Positions 1 through 7,031 of a DNA stretch of 26,352 bases are shown in pieces. Positions within the stretch are counted from its first letter, which is position 1. Each line of letters starts with the position of its first letter. A program made the position numbers and the translations under genes. The DNA comes from CANHBY01 sp031374415 (GTDB lineage: Bacteria > Pseudomonadota > Gammaproteobacteria > Burkholderiales > Burkholderiaceae_C), in NCBI GenBank assembly GCA_031374415.1, contig JANMGB010000354.1, positions 1-26,352 on the forward strand, written 5' to 3'. A model generated the notes under the pieces. The model had not been told where the DNA came from and did no database searches. It saw only the letters and a program-made list of their open reading frames with translations.

Positions 1-1
1 C

Positions 2-13
2 ACACTGCAGTCA
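2..13 (+). promoter_or_regulatory. Promoter-like 12-mer of the RPB3 gene
   Basis: ACACTGCAGTCA lies 11 bases before the ATG at 25. It matches the first half of the recurrent 12-mer (consensus ACACTNNACTTG) found upstream of most genes in this window. The second half is degenerate here. Confidence 0.45.
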
Positions 14-24
14 TCAGCGCGTCA

Positions 25-1122
25 ATGGAGCGCTGGCGCGTCGAGTTGCGCATGTACGCGGACGACGAGGGGGCTTGTGCGCGGACGCACAACGTTCCGC
101 TTTACTTGGCCAATGCGCTGCAGCGCGCGCTGCACGAGCTACCGGCTAGCATTGCCTTTAGCTTTGTTGATATTTGGCTTGACGGTGACGACTCGCCGTA
201 CGGCGCGCATGTTTCGCCCGATATGCTAGCTCATCGCATCGGTCTGCTACCGCTTGATGCGACGCGCGTGGATGCACTTGTACCCGCGCACATGTGTCCT
301 TGCGAAACACACTGTTCGCGCTGCTCAGTTGAAGCATGGCTTGACGAGACAAACACGGACGCACGTGAATCACGCCCCGTCTACGCGTCAAGCTTGATGC
401 TTGTGCCAGACGCGCCCACAGCGCACGTTGCACCAGACGTGCTGCTAACGCTGCTTGCGCCACGCGCAACACTGCGCGTCAGCGCGCGCGCCATACGCGC
501 AGATGGGCGCCTGCACGCGCGTCACGCAATTGCAGTCAATCCGCATCTGCTGCACGTGGCGCGCGTACGCATTAACAGCTCGCGTGAAGCCGTTGCACCT
601 TTGGCCGTACGCGCGCGTGTGGCAGCTGCATGCCACGAAGGCGTGTTATCAATCGAGGATGCGCATCTTTGCGTGCGCGACGCCGACGCATGTACGCAGT
701 GCGGCGAGTGCGCGCGCGCCGGCGCAGATCTTGATTGCGACGAAGCACTTGCTGTTGCGCACGCGGGCGCTGCACGCGCGCGCGCAGCAGCCGAGCGCTG
801 GCACGAAGCGGCAATTGCGCGCGGCGCCCCCGCTGCCGAGATTGCACGGCTGCGTGCACACTTGGACAAGCTTGACGAGTCTGCCGCGGCTGCGGCAGCA
901 CGCATTGCGTCGGGCCAGCACGAAAGACACTGGGCAGGTCTTGTTGTTGTCGAGGCTCAGCCCGTGTATGACGTATGCACCGAGAGCACGGGCGCGCTGC
1001 CGCCCGCGCAGATTCTGGTGCGCGGCGCCGACGCACTGCTGGCTGGCTTTACAGCGCTAGCGCGCGCAGCCGCGCGTCTTGTCGCGCAGCAAGACGCGGC
1101 GCGCGCAACTGACGCCACTTGA
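25..1122 (+). CDS. DNA-directed RNA polymerase subunit RPB3-like (archaeal D / RPB3 / AC40 family)
   Basis: This is an alpha-like assembly subunit of a multisubunit RNA polymerase, 365 residues long. The N-terminal dimerisation segment is clear: ANALQRAL near residues 29-36 and LAHRIGLLPLD near 68-78, as in RPB3 and archaeal D. Residues 91-100 are CPCETHCSRC, and the Cys spacing C-x-C-x3-C-x2-C is that of the RPB3 zinc site; it is followed by SVE as in the family. Residues 223-238 hold C-x2-C-x2-C-x8-C, which recalls the ferredoxin-like Fe-S insert of archaeal D and some protist AC40 proteins. The C-terminus has ESTGALPP, the typical second dimerisation strand. The protein is longer than RPB3 because of an Ala-rich stretch around residues 243-300. 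RPB2, encoded on the other strand, is the expected partner. The RPB3 identity is secure. Binding of Fe-S and fusion with RPB11 are unproven. Confidence 0.88.
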   Translation: MERWRVELRMYADDEGACARTHNVPLYLANALQRALHELPASIAFSFVDIWLDGDDSPYGAHVSPDMLAHRIGLLPLDATRVDALVPAHMCPCETHCSRCSVEAWLDETNTDARESRPVYASSLMLVPDAPTAHVAPDVLLTLLAPRATLRVSARAIRADGRLHARHAIAVNPHLLHVARVRINSSREAVAPLAVRARVAAACHEGVLSIEDAHLCVRDADACTQCGECARAGADLDCDEALAVAHAGAARARAAAERWHEAAIARGAPAAEIARLRAHLDKLDESAAAAAARIASGQHERHWAGLVVVEAQPVYDVCTESTGALPPAQILVRGADALLAGFTALARAAARLVAQQDAARATDAT

Positions 1123-1123
1123 C
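1116..1123 (+). promoter_or_regulatory. CACTTGAC motif between the RPB3 gene and the next gene
   Basis: CACTTGAC ends directly before the ATG at 1124. Its TGA is the stop codon of the RPB3 gene, so promoter-like motif, stop and start are packed into about 11 bases. It is the second half of the window's common 12-mer. Confidence 0.5.
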
Positions 1124-1654
1124 ATGGACCGCAGCGGCGACAGCGGCGGCAGCAGCAGCAGCGAGCTGGACTGGGGCAACGTTGATGGCAATGGCAATGG
1201 CAAGCACGAGCACGACGTGCTTCACGTCGTGTCATCGGCGTATGTTGCGCGTTTGCTACGCCTTGTTGACGCATCGTCATATGCCGCCTATGCTGCCGCA
1301 CTGCCCGACGCGGACTACCTGTACAGCACCGAGATTGGCGCCAGCGCCGCGCCGCGCCTTGCTGCGCTTGCGCATGACACGCGCGCGCCCGCGGCATGGT
1401 CTTACGACGGCGCAGCAATTGTCGATGATGCGGCCGCTTTTGTGCGCGCACTCTACTGGTTTGACGAGGCGCCGTGCATTGCAGACTGGCGCCGTGACAT
1501 GCGCCTGTGGGGATTTGCGTGCGAGCTGCGCAACGGTCTGTGGCGCTTTTCACATGCGCGTTTTGCTCACGCATGCACGCGTGCGGCTGAAACCATGCTC
1601 AGGCCGCCACTGGGCCTGACCGCCCCGCTTGACACACCGTCCGAACTGCTCTAG
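1124..1654 (+). CDS. Unknown 176-residue protein downstream of RPB3
   Basis: No family is recognised. The ATG at 1124 lies one base after the RPB3 stop; a longer frame exists upstream but only with a TTG start, and the motif at 1116-1123 favours the ATG. The N-terminus is polar and low in complexity (Gly, Ser, Asp, Asn). From about residue 35 on the sequence looks globular, with several aromatic residues and the segments ALYWFDEAP and RLWGFACELRNGLWRFSH. There is no signal peptide or membrane segment. The tight spacing suggests joint expression with the RPB3 gene. The gene ends about 40 bases before MITE-like element A, and AATAAA-like sequences follow its stop (near 1670-1690). Confidence 0.7.
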   Translation: MDRSGDSGGSSSSELDWGNVDGNGNGKHEHDVLHVVSSAYVARLLRLVDASSYAAYAAALPDADYLYSTEIGASAAPRLAALAHDTRAPAAWSYDGAAIVDDAAAFVRALYWFDEAPCIADWRRDMRLWGFACELRNGLWRFSHARFAHACTRAAETMLRPPLGLTAPLDTPSELL

Positions 1655-1696
1655 TGCGCAACGCATGTAAAATAAATAAATACAATAAAACTGGCA

Positions 1697-2000
1697 TTAA
1701 ACGCTAATATAAAAAAAATATGCACCCGTTGTCTCACCTGGCCTAAATGCACGCTTTTTTAACCCCCGTTTTATGGGCTAAGACCTATTAGCGTAAACCT
1801 TTGTTATTTTAGTTATTTTATAACATTACACCCATTTTATGTCAGTGCGCGCATGCGATATTTGCTGGTAATTACATGTAATTCCGATTATAACCAAGGT
1901 TTACGCTAATAAGTCTTAGCCCATAAAACGGGGGTTAAAAAAGCGTCACTTTGGGCCAGGTAAGACAACGGGTGCATATTTTTTTATATTAGCGTTTAAA
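1697..2000. mobile_element. MITE-like palindromic element, copy A
   Basis: This AT-rich element of about 304 bp fills most of the gene-free stretch 1655-2119. The left arm (1697 to about 1800) and right arm (about 1896-2000) are inverted repeats of roughly 105 bp around a centre of about 95 bp. Arm landmarks are AACGCTAATATAAAAA at the tip, GCACCCGTTGTC, ACCTGGCC, and TTTTTTAACCCCCGTTTTAT. The same arms recur at 12112, 12503 and 17251, and there is no ORF inside. This is the usual form of a non-autonomous DNA transposon. Weaker symmetry continues outside (about 1670-1696 and 2001-2028), so the true ends and target duplication are uncertain. It sits between convergent genes, so a role in 3'-end formation is also possible. 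Confidence 0.72.
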
Positions 2001-2119
2001 TCCGTATTTATCACATTTTTTATATTTGATCTGTCGTGTGTGTGCCCGCAAGTGCGCAAGTGACTTATTTGCATTTACGTATTTTAAATTCAAACGTGTT
2101 CACGTGCCTGCAATGTGCG

Positions 2120-3085
2120 CTAGACAAAAGTTGCATAAGTCCGTGGAGCTCGTACGGCTCGGCCGCTTTTTCGCGCGTGCGCCGTGGGGCAGGAGTGTCC
2201 GCGCGAGCTGCGCGGGGCAACCTCTTCTGCAGGATCTGCTGAACTGGACACGCTGGCGCCTGGATGCAACGCCGGCGTGTCAATGTGCAGCATGGGGCTT
2301 GTCGAGCGTTCGCACGGCGCAAACGCTAGAGGCGTAGGCGCCAAAGGCGGTGGCGCCAAAGGCGGTGGCGCCGGAGCTAGTGACTCCAGAGCCGGTGGCG
2401 CCAGAGGCGGTGGTGCGGCTGGCTGCACAGTGTCTGTCTGGCAGGCGCACTCGCGGCACGGTCGTTTGGCACGCGACGCATCTTCCGTTGCATCGGGCTC
2501 TGGCGAGCGAGCGCGCTTGAGCGGAGCCGCTGCACGCGCGGCACTAGCCATGATAAGCAAGTCAGCGTACGCGCGTGCCTGAGTTTGTGCGCAAACGTGC
2601 GCCGAAGCGGCCAACAGCGCAGCATGCTCGCACATGCGTGCCGTTTCCACGTCCGCGGTCGAGGTCGGACTTGTGTCTGCAACGCACAGCGCGCCAATAA
2701 GACCAAGCAGAGCGTCAAGCTGGGCCGTAACGCTGTTGTGCACGGATATGTTGCACATGAGGCATGCGTCACGCACGTCGTCTAGTGCTAGCGCCGCGCG
2801 CCAGTTGGACGCGCAGGCCTGCATGCTATTGAGGCAAGCTGCATGTGTGTACTCGATTGCTTTTGCTTGCTCTCGCCACCAGGTTTGGGCGTAAACTCTT
2901 GCGTGTGAGCCGGCGGTCTGTGTGCACTTGTATGTCGCGTTCAAAGCGTCAATTACGGTGGTCTTCATTTTTCCGCGCTGGTGCGAAAACCCAGCGTTAA
3001 TTGCGGCCACGTGCGATGCTATGCGCGGCGCATCCCAACCAGTCCTTGTCAGCGCATCGAGCGCGCTACGGTGCGGCTCGGTCAT
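2120..3085 (-). CDS. Unknown protein with nuclear-signal-like cluster and Pro/Ala/Leu-rich repeats
   Basis: This 321-residue protein belongs to no recognised family. The first two thirds are Ala-rich and look helical, with scattered Cys and Trp. A basic cluster KRARSPEPDATEDASRAKRP near residues 190-210 resembles a bipartite nuclear signal. It is followed by a short Cys-rich CRECAC and then a low-complexity region of repeated APPPLAP units (DNA about 2327-2420). The ATG at 3085 is preceded by ACACTACACTTG (3099-3110), which supports the start. The next gene upstream on the same strand (3896 to 3246) has a similar basic C-terminus, so the two may be diverged paralogs. Nuclear localisation is an inference. 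Confidence 0.7.
   Translation of the reverse strand: MTEPHRSALDALTRTGWDAPRIASHVAAINAGFSHQRGKMKTTVIDALNATYKCTQTAGSHARVYAQTWWREQAKAIEYTHAACLNSMQACASNWRAALALDDVRDACLMCNISVHNSVTAQLDALLGLIGALCVADTSPTSTADVETARMCEHAALLAASAHVCAQTQARAYADLLIMASAARAAAPLKRARSPEPDATEDASRAKRPCRECACQTDTVQPAAPPPLAPPALESLAPAPPPLAPPPLAPTPLAFAPCERSTSPMLHIDTPALHPGASVSSSADPAEEVAPRSSRGHSCPTAHARKSGRAVRAPRTYATFV
2327..2420 (-). repeat. Imperfect tandem repeat coding for Pro/Ala/Leu-rich units
   Basis: Units close to GGCGCCAAAGGCGGT, 12-18 bp long, repeat imperfectly on the + strand. Read on the minus strand they give APPPLAP-type repeats inside the 2120-3085 gene. The frame is kept throughout, so this is a coding low-complexity tract. 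Confidence 0.7.
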
Positions 3086-3098
3086 GTGCTAAGTTGTG

Positions 3099-3110
3099 CA
3101 AGTGTAGTGT
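3099..3110 (-). promoter_or_regulatory. Promoter-like 12-mer of the 3085 gene
   Basis: On the minus strand this reads ACACTACACTTG, 13 bases before the ATG at 3085. It is one of the best matches to ACACTNNACTTG. Confidence 0.6.
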
Positions 3111-3245
3111 AAGTTTGTACGCACGTGCGCGTGTGCACACCCACGCACCCACCTACACACCCACGCAAAGATGTACGGTGGCAGCGCCCAAACTAGGCGC
3201 CCGGCGCGGCCGCGTATGTGCGCCAATCGCAAGTCAGGTAATGCT

Positions 3246-3896
3246 TTACGTACGCGCGCGTTTGACCCGCGATGCCTCGGTGTCAACATCAGGATCGGCC
3301 CGCACGCGCTTGCCTGTACCTGTTCGCGCAACTCGAGGAACGGTCACGTCACGTGCGGCAGCCCGTGCGCAACTGGCCATTCTTGCATGCACAGCGTGTG
3401 CTTCAGCTCGTGCGCGCTCAAGACCACGCAGCGCCAGTCGCACGTCCAGCGCTGCGTGAGCGTGCTCGCGCTCGCGCTCGTCTGCACCGTACACGTCGTG
3501 CGCCGTGATGGCACAGGCAAAGCGCGCAAGGCCAACGCACAGCTCGTCAAGCTCGTCGCCGCCGCCGCCGCCGCCGCCGTTTGCCCGTCTTGCAATGCAT
3601 GCAGATGGCGCGTGCCGCATATCAAGCGCGGCAAAGGCGCATGCACGATCGAGATTGCGGCACAGTTCGTCATACGTGCTTTGCATGTCGGCACCCGTGA
3701 CAGGATCACACCATGCGGCCGCGTACAGTGCAATAGCACCGAGTACAATATAAGCGGCATGTGTGACGTGCGCGTGCGCAAAGAGCGCGGCCGCGCGCAT
3801 GGCGTCAATGTTGCCGACCATGTGTGGCGCCGCGTCTTGCCACTCGGTCAACTGCTGTAGCACGTGCGCAAGTGCCGCGTCCGAGCTGTGCTCCAT
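3246..3896 (-). CDS. Unknown 216-residue protein with basic C-terminus
   Basis: No family is recognised. The ATG at 3896 is chosen over a GTG at 3914 because ACACTGCACTCG (3920-3931) lies upstream and no other start in the window needs a GTG. The protein looks mostly helical, with a hydrophobic stretch around residues 45-65 (AAYIVLGAIALYAAAWC) that is probably too short and mixed for a sure membrane span. A poly-Gly run near residue 110 comes from a (GCC)n tract at about 3557-3582. The C-terminus KRVRADPDVDTEASRVKR is much like the basic cluster of the 2120-3085 protein, and the LDEL(C) segment before it also aligns loosely. A paralog pair with nuclear targeting is the best guess, not shown. 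Confidence 0.68.
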   Translation of the reverse strand: MEHSSDAALAHVLQQLTEWQDAAPHMVGNIDAMRAAALFAHAHVTHAAYIVLGAIALYAAAWCDPVTGADMQSTYDELCRNLDRACAFAALDMRHAPSACIARRANGGGGGGGDELDELCVGLARFACAITAHDVYGADEREREHAHAALDVRLALRGLERARAEAHAVHARMASCARAAARDVTVPRVARTGTGKRVRADPDVDTEASRVKRART

Positions 3897-3919
3897 GCGA
3901 GTGCGAGCTCGCACGCGCG

Positions 3920-3931
3920 CGAGTGCAGTGT
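3920..3931 (-). promoter_or_regulatory. Promoter-like 12-mer of the 3896 gene
   Basis: On the minus strand this reads ACACTGCACTCG, 23 bases before the ATG at 3896. One base separates it from the 12-mer of the RPB2 gene (ACACTGCACTTG). The same intergenic stretch also holds the histone promoter motif on the other strand. Confidence 0.6.
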
Positions 3932-4087
3932 AGCGCCCGCTCGGGGCGGCGCCGCACTTGGTGCTGCCGGTGCCGGTGCCGCGTGCAAGTGTGCACCGCG
4001 GTTGTGCGCGGCACGTGTAGCGCGCAGCACACCAGTGGCACGCGCACTAGCGACGTGCGCAAGGCAGCGCGGCAATGGCTCACACAC

Positions 4088-4099
4088 ACACTGCACTGG
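4088..4099 (+). promoter_or_regulatory. Promoter-like 12-mer of the histone H3 gene
   Basis: ACACTGCACTGG lies 34 bases before the ATG at 4134. It is followed by a TACTC/CACTC pyrimidine-rich repeat (4101-4131) that forms the rest of the leader. Confidence 0.55.
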
Positions 4100-4133
4100 T
4101 ATACTCTACTCTACTCTACTCCACTCTACTCGC

Positions 4134-4556
4134 ATGGCACGCACAAAGATGACCGCTCGCAAGAGCACGGGGGGCAAGGCACCGCGCAAGTCGCTGGCAT
4201 CCAAGGCCGCGCGCTCGACAGCACCTGCGCTTGATGGCGCACTCAAGGCGCCGCGCAAGCCGCATCGCTACCGCCCGGGCACGGTTGCTCTGCGCGAGAT
4301 TCGCCGCTATCAGAAGAGCACCGAGCTGCTCATCCGCAAGGCACCATTCCAGCGCCTCGTGCGCGAAGTCGCGCAGAACTACAAGGCGGACCTGCGCTTT
4401 CAGTCCAGCGCAGTTGCAGCACTGCAAGAGGCGTGCGAGGCCTACCTTACTGGCATGTTCGAAGACACGAACCTGTGTGCCATTCACGCCAAGCGCGTGA
4501 CAATCTTCCCCAAGGACATGCAGCTTGCGCTGCGCATTCGCGGCGAGCGAACCTGA
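4134..4556 (+). CDS. Histone H3, full length, eukaryote-like
   Basis: This 140-residue H3 is complete from the ARTK tail to the IRGER C-terminus and would pair with H4 to package DNA. The histone fold is strongly conserved: REIRRYQKSTELLIRK, then LRFQSSAV, then FEDTNLCAIHAKRVTI. About a dozen substitutions are seen against canonical H3 over the last 97 residues. In the tail (numbered without Met) K4, K9, K14, K18 and K23 are kept, Q5 is Met, and K27 is replaced by Ser (AARST for AARKS). Four extra residues sit between the P30 region and KPHR, which changes the surroundings of K36. The equivalent of K79 is kept. The start at 4134 gives the standard N-terminus and follows a promoter-like 12-mer. 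No H4, H2A or H2B lies in this window. Viral H3 genes are known from some giant viruses and have been reported from mirusviruses. Confidence 0.97.
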   Translation: MARTKMTARKSTGGKAPRKSLASKAARSTAPALDGALKAPRKPHRYRPGTVALREIRRYQKSTELLIRKAPFQRLVREVAQNYKADLRFQSSAVAALQEACEAYLTGMFEDTNLCAIHAKRVTIFPKDMQLALRIRGERT

Positions 4557-4605
4557 GCTTGCCTAGGCCGTAAAGCTAGCGCGACACGCCTGATTATTAT
4601 TATTA

Positions 4606-5592
4606 CTATTTAGCAGTGTCGGGCGGGCACAGCGCGCGCAAGGCAGTCTCGATAGGCGCCCAGACAGCGTCAAGGCGCGCACGACAATTGCAAAAGCCGT
4701 CTGTGCGGCGACACATGTCTTCGGCTTGATGGACAAACTCGGCAACAAGCATGCGCGCGACACAGCCGCCGCGCACGTACATTGCCAAGCAATCTACGGG
4801 AAATTCGACCAGCACCAGTTGCGCATGCAGTGCTGGCCAGTAGGGGAACGACGTGTACAGCGGGTAGTTTTTGTTGATGAGCTTGGTGATTGTCTGGCGC
4901 GCCTGCAACTCAATTTGAACGGGCGTGTGTGTGCAGTAACGCATAAAGGAACTGCTCAGGTGCTCAAGGTTAAAAAATGCCGGCGACACGCTGTTCGCAG
5001 CTAGCTCGGACGCATACGCATTGGCTTCGCATGCAATCGCGGCGGCAATCTGGTCGGCAATGTCAAGCGCCGACTCAAGCTCGGCGTTTGGCATGGAGGC
5101 ACACACCCACATTCTGTAGATGTACACCATAATTTCCTGCTCGTCGTACGCTTTGCGCAGCAGCGGCTCGTCCTGATCAACGCGCGCGAGCGCCTTTTGC
5201 ACAGCGCCAAGCAGCACGGGCAGCTCGCGCGCGCGCAGCACGCTCGCGCGCAGGGCTGCGATTGATTTGAACCACTGCGACATGCACGGCGCATGCGACG
5301 CCAGCGGATTCCACCACGCGCCTCTCAGCCTTTCCGCCTCGAGCATGAGCGCGCGCACCTCGTTCATCTCGCGCTCGGAAGCGAACGGCGACATCAAATG
5401 GTCATATATAATGTGATACGTTGGACCCCACGCGCGTTTCGCGATCCAGTGGCGCCAGTTGCCGGGGCTGGTCTTGCCAAGCACGGCAAGCGTTTGGGCC
5501 GGGCGCGCAAGCAGTGCGTGTGCCGACTTAGTGCACGGCAAGCCGCGAAAAACATCCTTTCCGTTGGCCGGTGCGTCGGACGCGAACGGCAT
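4606..5592 (-). CDS. Unknown 328-residue protein
   Basis: No family is recognised. The ATG at 5592 is used because the longer frame only begins with GTG. The composition is that of a soluble globular, largely helical protein with many Trp, Tyr and Cys. Segments that could be searched include GNWRHWIAKRAWGPTYHIIY near residue 45 and a C-terminal DGFCNCRARLDAVW. It follows the F-box gene by 27 bases on the same strand, and no 12-mer promoter motif is visible upstream, so it is probably read from the upstream promoter. It converges with histone H3; the 49-base gap holds an ATT/AAT-rich run that could serve both 3' ends. Confidence 0.7.
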   Translation of the reverse strand: MPFASDAPANGKDVFRGLPCTKSAHALLARPAQTLAVLGKTSPGNWRHWIAKRAWGPTYHIIYDHLMSPFASEREMNEVRALMLEAERLRGAWWNPLASHAPCMSQWFKSIAALRASVLRARELPVLLGAVQKALARVDQDEPLLRKAYDEQEIMVYIYRMWVCASMPNAELESALDIADQIAAAIACEANAYASELAANSVSPAFFNLEHLSSSFMRYCTHTPVQIELQARQTITKLINKNYPLYTSFPYWPALHAQLVLVEFPVDCLAMYVRGGCVARMLVAEFVHQAEDMCRRTDGFCNCRARLDAVWAPIETALRALCPPDTAK

Positions 5593-5619
5593 CAGCTTTG
5601 ACGTGCGCACGGTCTCGAG

Positions 5620-6273
5620 CTAATGCGCCACCCACGCGAGATCTGGCACGTGCGCGCGCACAAGCACCGTGCAGTCAACAAGTATCTGCGGTAGTGTGTC
5701 GGCAACGATGCAGCGCAGCGTGCGGCATACGGCGGATAGCTTGGAGAGTGTCGTGAAGTCGTACGCGACCATGCGTACAATGTGGCCAATAACCTCGTTA
5801 GGCAGGTCGGCAAGCGGGAAGAACCCGTCGACGGCCTTATTCGCATCGTCAAGCGCGACAAAACGCGGTCCATCCGTGCGATCGAGCTCACCCGGAGCGA
5901 CGCGCCATGTGCAGTTCTCGCCTTTCTTGCACTCCTCAGGGCACTGGGTGTGCTGCCACATGCGCAGCGCGGCGCGTGTGAGCTGCTTGCGCGAAAAAAG
6001 CCAGTCGCGCAGCGTGCCAATGTCGCCAAGCGTTTGCGTGACGCGCATCGCGGCGGCACTACACGCGCCCAGCGCAAGCAGCGCCTCAACAGTGTCGGTC
6101 TTACACTGCGCACGCGTCATGTACCCCTTGGTTGCGCTCGCAAGGTCGCGCAGCTCGAGGCCCCATGTCTTTGCGGCAGTCTTGCGCGCATTTCCCGCCT
6201 CTGCGTCGTCCAGGCCAGCCTGCTCGCGTGTGCGTTTTGCGCGCAACTCCGTTGGAATTTTAGAAATTTCCAT
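5620..6273 (-). CDS. F-box-like protein (F-box near the C-terminus)
   Basis: This 217-residue protein carries an F-box-like segment at about residues 152-192: LADLPNEVIGHIVRMV, then LSKLSAVCRTLRCIV. This pattern of LP-x-E-hydrophobic, then L, S/A and V-C-R/K is typical of SKP1-binding F-boxes in SCF ubiquitin ligases. No WD40, LRR or ankyrin repeats follow, so the substrate-binding part would have to be the N-terminal region, which has a Cys-rich patch (CPEECKKGENC, about residues 111-121). The ATG at 6273 is preferred to an upstream alternative at 6381 because CACTTAACTTGC (6283-6294) lies just upstream of it. It belongs to the same-strand block of RPB2, the Ser-rich protein, the F-box protein and the unknown protein. 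SCF recruitment is inferred from the family. Confidence 0.75.
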   Translation of the reverse strand: MEISKIPTELRAKRTREQAGLDDAEAGNARKTAAKTWGLELRDLASATKGYMTRAQCKTDTVEALLALGACSAAAMRVTQTLGDIGTLRDWLFSRKQLTRAALRMWQHTQCPEECKKGENCTWRVAPGELDRTDGPRFVALDDANKAVDGFFPLADLPNEVIGHIVRMVAYDFTTLSKLSAVCRTLRCIVADTLPQILVDCTVLVRAHVPDLAWVAH

Positions 6274-6282
6274 GCGGTTTTT

Positions 6283-6294
6283 GCAAGTTAAGTG
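6283..6294 (-). promoter_or_regulatory. Promoter-like motif of the F-box gene
   Basis: On the minus strand this reads CACTTAACTTGC, 9 bases before the ATG at 6273. It keeps both ACT half-sites of the common 12-mer. Confidence 0.5.
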
Positions 6295-6311
6295 ATACAC
6301 AAACACGGTCT

Positions 6312-7004
6312 TTACCGACTTGCGCGACGCACGGCGTCCTCGAGCGCCGCGATGCGCGCCAGCAGCTCGGATTCCCGGCACACGCGCTTGTGGCGCCGGC
6401 GCGCGCTCTCGCTGATGTCGTCGCTGTCGCTCGAGCTGCTGGGCGCGTACGACGACGACGACGACGACGACGACTCTCCCTGCATGCTCTCCGCGCTGTC
6501 CGAGGCGACAAACGAGCGCTCGCGCAACCGCTCGGCCTCGCGCTCAGCCTCGCGCTCAGATTCGCGCGCGCGCTTGAGCGCGCGGCGCGCGGGCTCGGGC
6601 GCGCGACGCGCGAGGACAAGTGCTAGCGCGGGCTCGGGCGCCGGTAGGGCGGGCGTTGCCGCAAGCGTGGCGCGTCGCGCCAGCACAAGGGCAAGCTCGG
6701 CAGCGTAGTCGGGCATGCGGCGCGCAAGGTCGTGCGCAGGCGGCCAAGCTTGATGCGGCCCAAGCGCAGTGAGGATGCTCTTGAGCAGCTCGACGCGCAT
6801 GCGTGCGCTCTTGACGCACGCAAGCGCTAGTCCGACGTGGTCTGCGCTCAACGCGCCGTGCCGCTCACGCCCGGTGCGCAGCGCGCTCATGATCATGTCC
6901 AGCGTGGCATAGGCAACGTGCTTAAAGTGGCGCTCGTCAAACGGCGCGCCCAGTTCGCGCACAAGGCGATAATAAGCGCGAAACTCGACCGGTTTTTTCG
7001 ACAT
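6312..7004 (-). CDS. Unknown 230-residue protein with Ser-rich acidic stretch
   Basis: No family is recognised. The N-terminal half (FRAYYRLVRELGAPFDERHF...) looks globular and helical. After it come two repeats of a LALVLARRA segment, a charged helix rich in E-R-E-A (about residues 145-170, possible coiled coil), and a Ser/Asp-rich stretch with eight Ser in a row coded by a (GAC)n tract at about 6450-6472. The C-terminus RRRHKRVCRESELLARIAALEDAV could be a basic plus short coiled-coil end. The ATG at 7004 replaces an upstream non-ATG start, because CACTTGA (7025-7031) lies between the RPB2 stop and this ATG. The gene begins 20 bases after the RPB2 gene ends, so the two may be co-regulated. 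Confidence 0.72.
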   Translation of the reverse strand: MSKKPVEFRAYYRLVRELGAPFDERHFKHVAYATLDMIMSALRTGRERHGALSADHVGLALACVKSARMRVELLKSILTALGPHQAWPPAHDLARRMPDYAAELALVLARRATLAATPALPAPEPALALVLARRAPEPARRALKRARESEREAEREAERLRERSFVASDSAESMQGESSSSSSSSYAPSSSSDSDDISESARRRHKRVCRESELLARIAALEDAVRRASR

Positions 7005-7024
7005 TTGTTTCTTTAAACGGGGAA

Positions 7025-7031
7025 TCAAGTG
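7025..7031 (-). promoter_or_regulatory. CACTTGA motif overlapping the RPB2 stop codon
   Basis: On the minus strand CACTTGA contains the TGA stop of RPB2 and lies 20 bases before the ATG at 7004. The same stop/motif overlap occurs at 1116-1123. Confidence 0.5.

Noticed and set aside
455..1060. 201-residue + strand frame inside the RPB3 gene
   Set aside because: It is an out-of-frame shadow; RPB3 motifs fix the right frame.
1119..1619. 166-residue frame overlapping the 1124 gene
   Set aside because: It is Thr/Ala/Arg-rich and shifted from the frame that starts at the motif-linked ATG.
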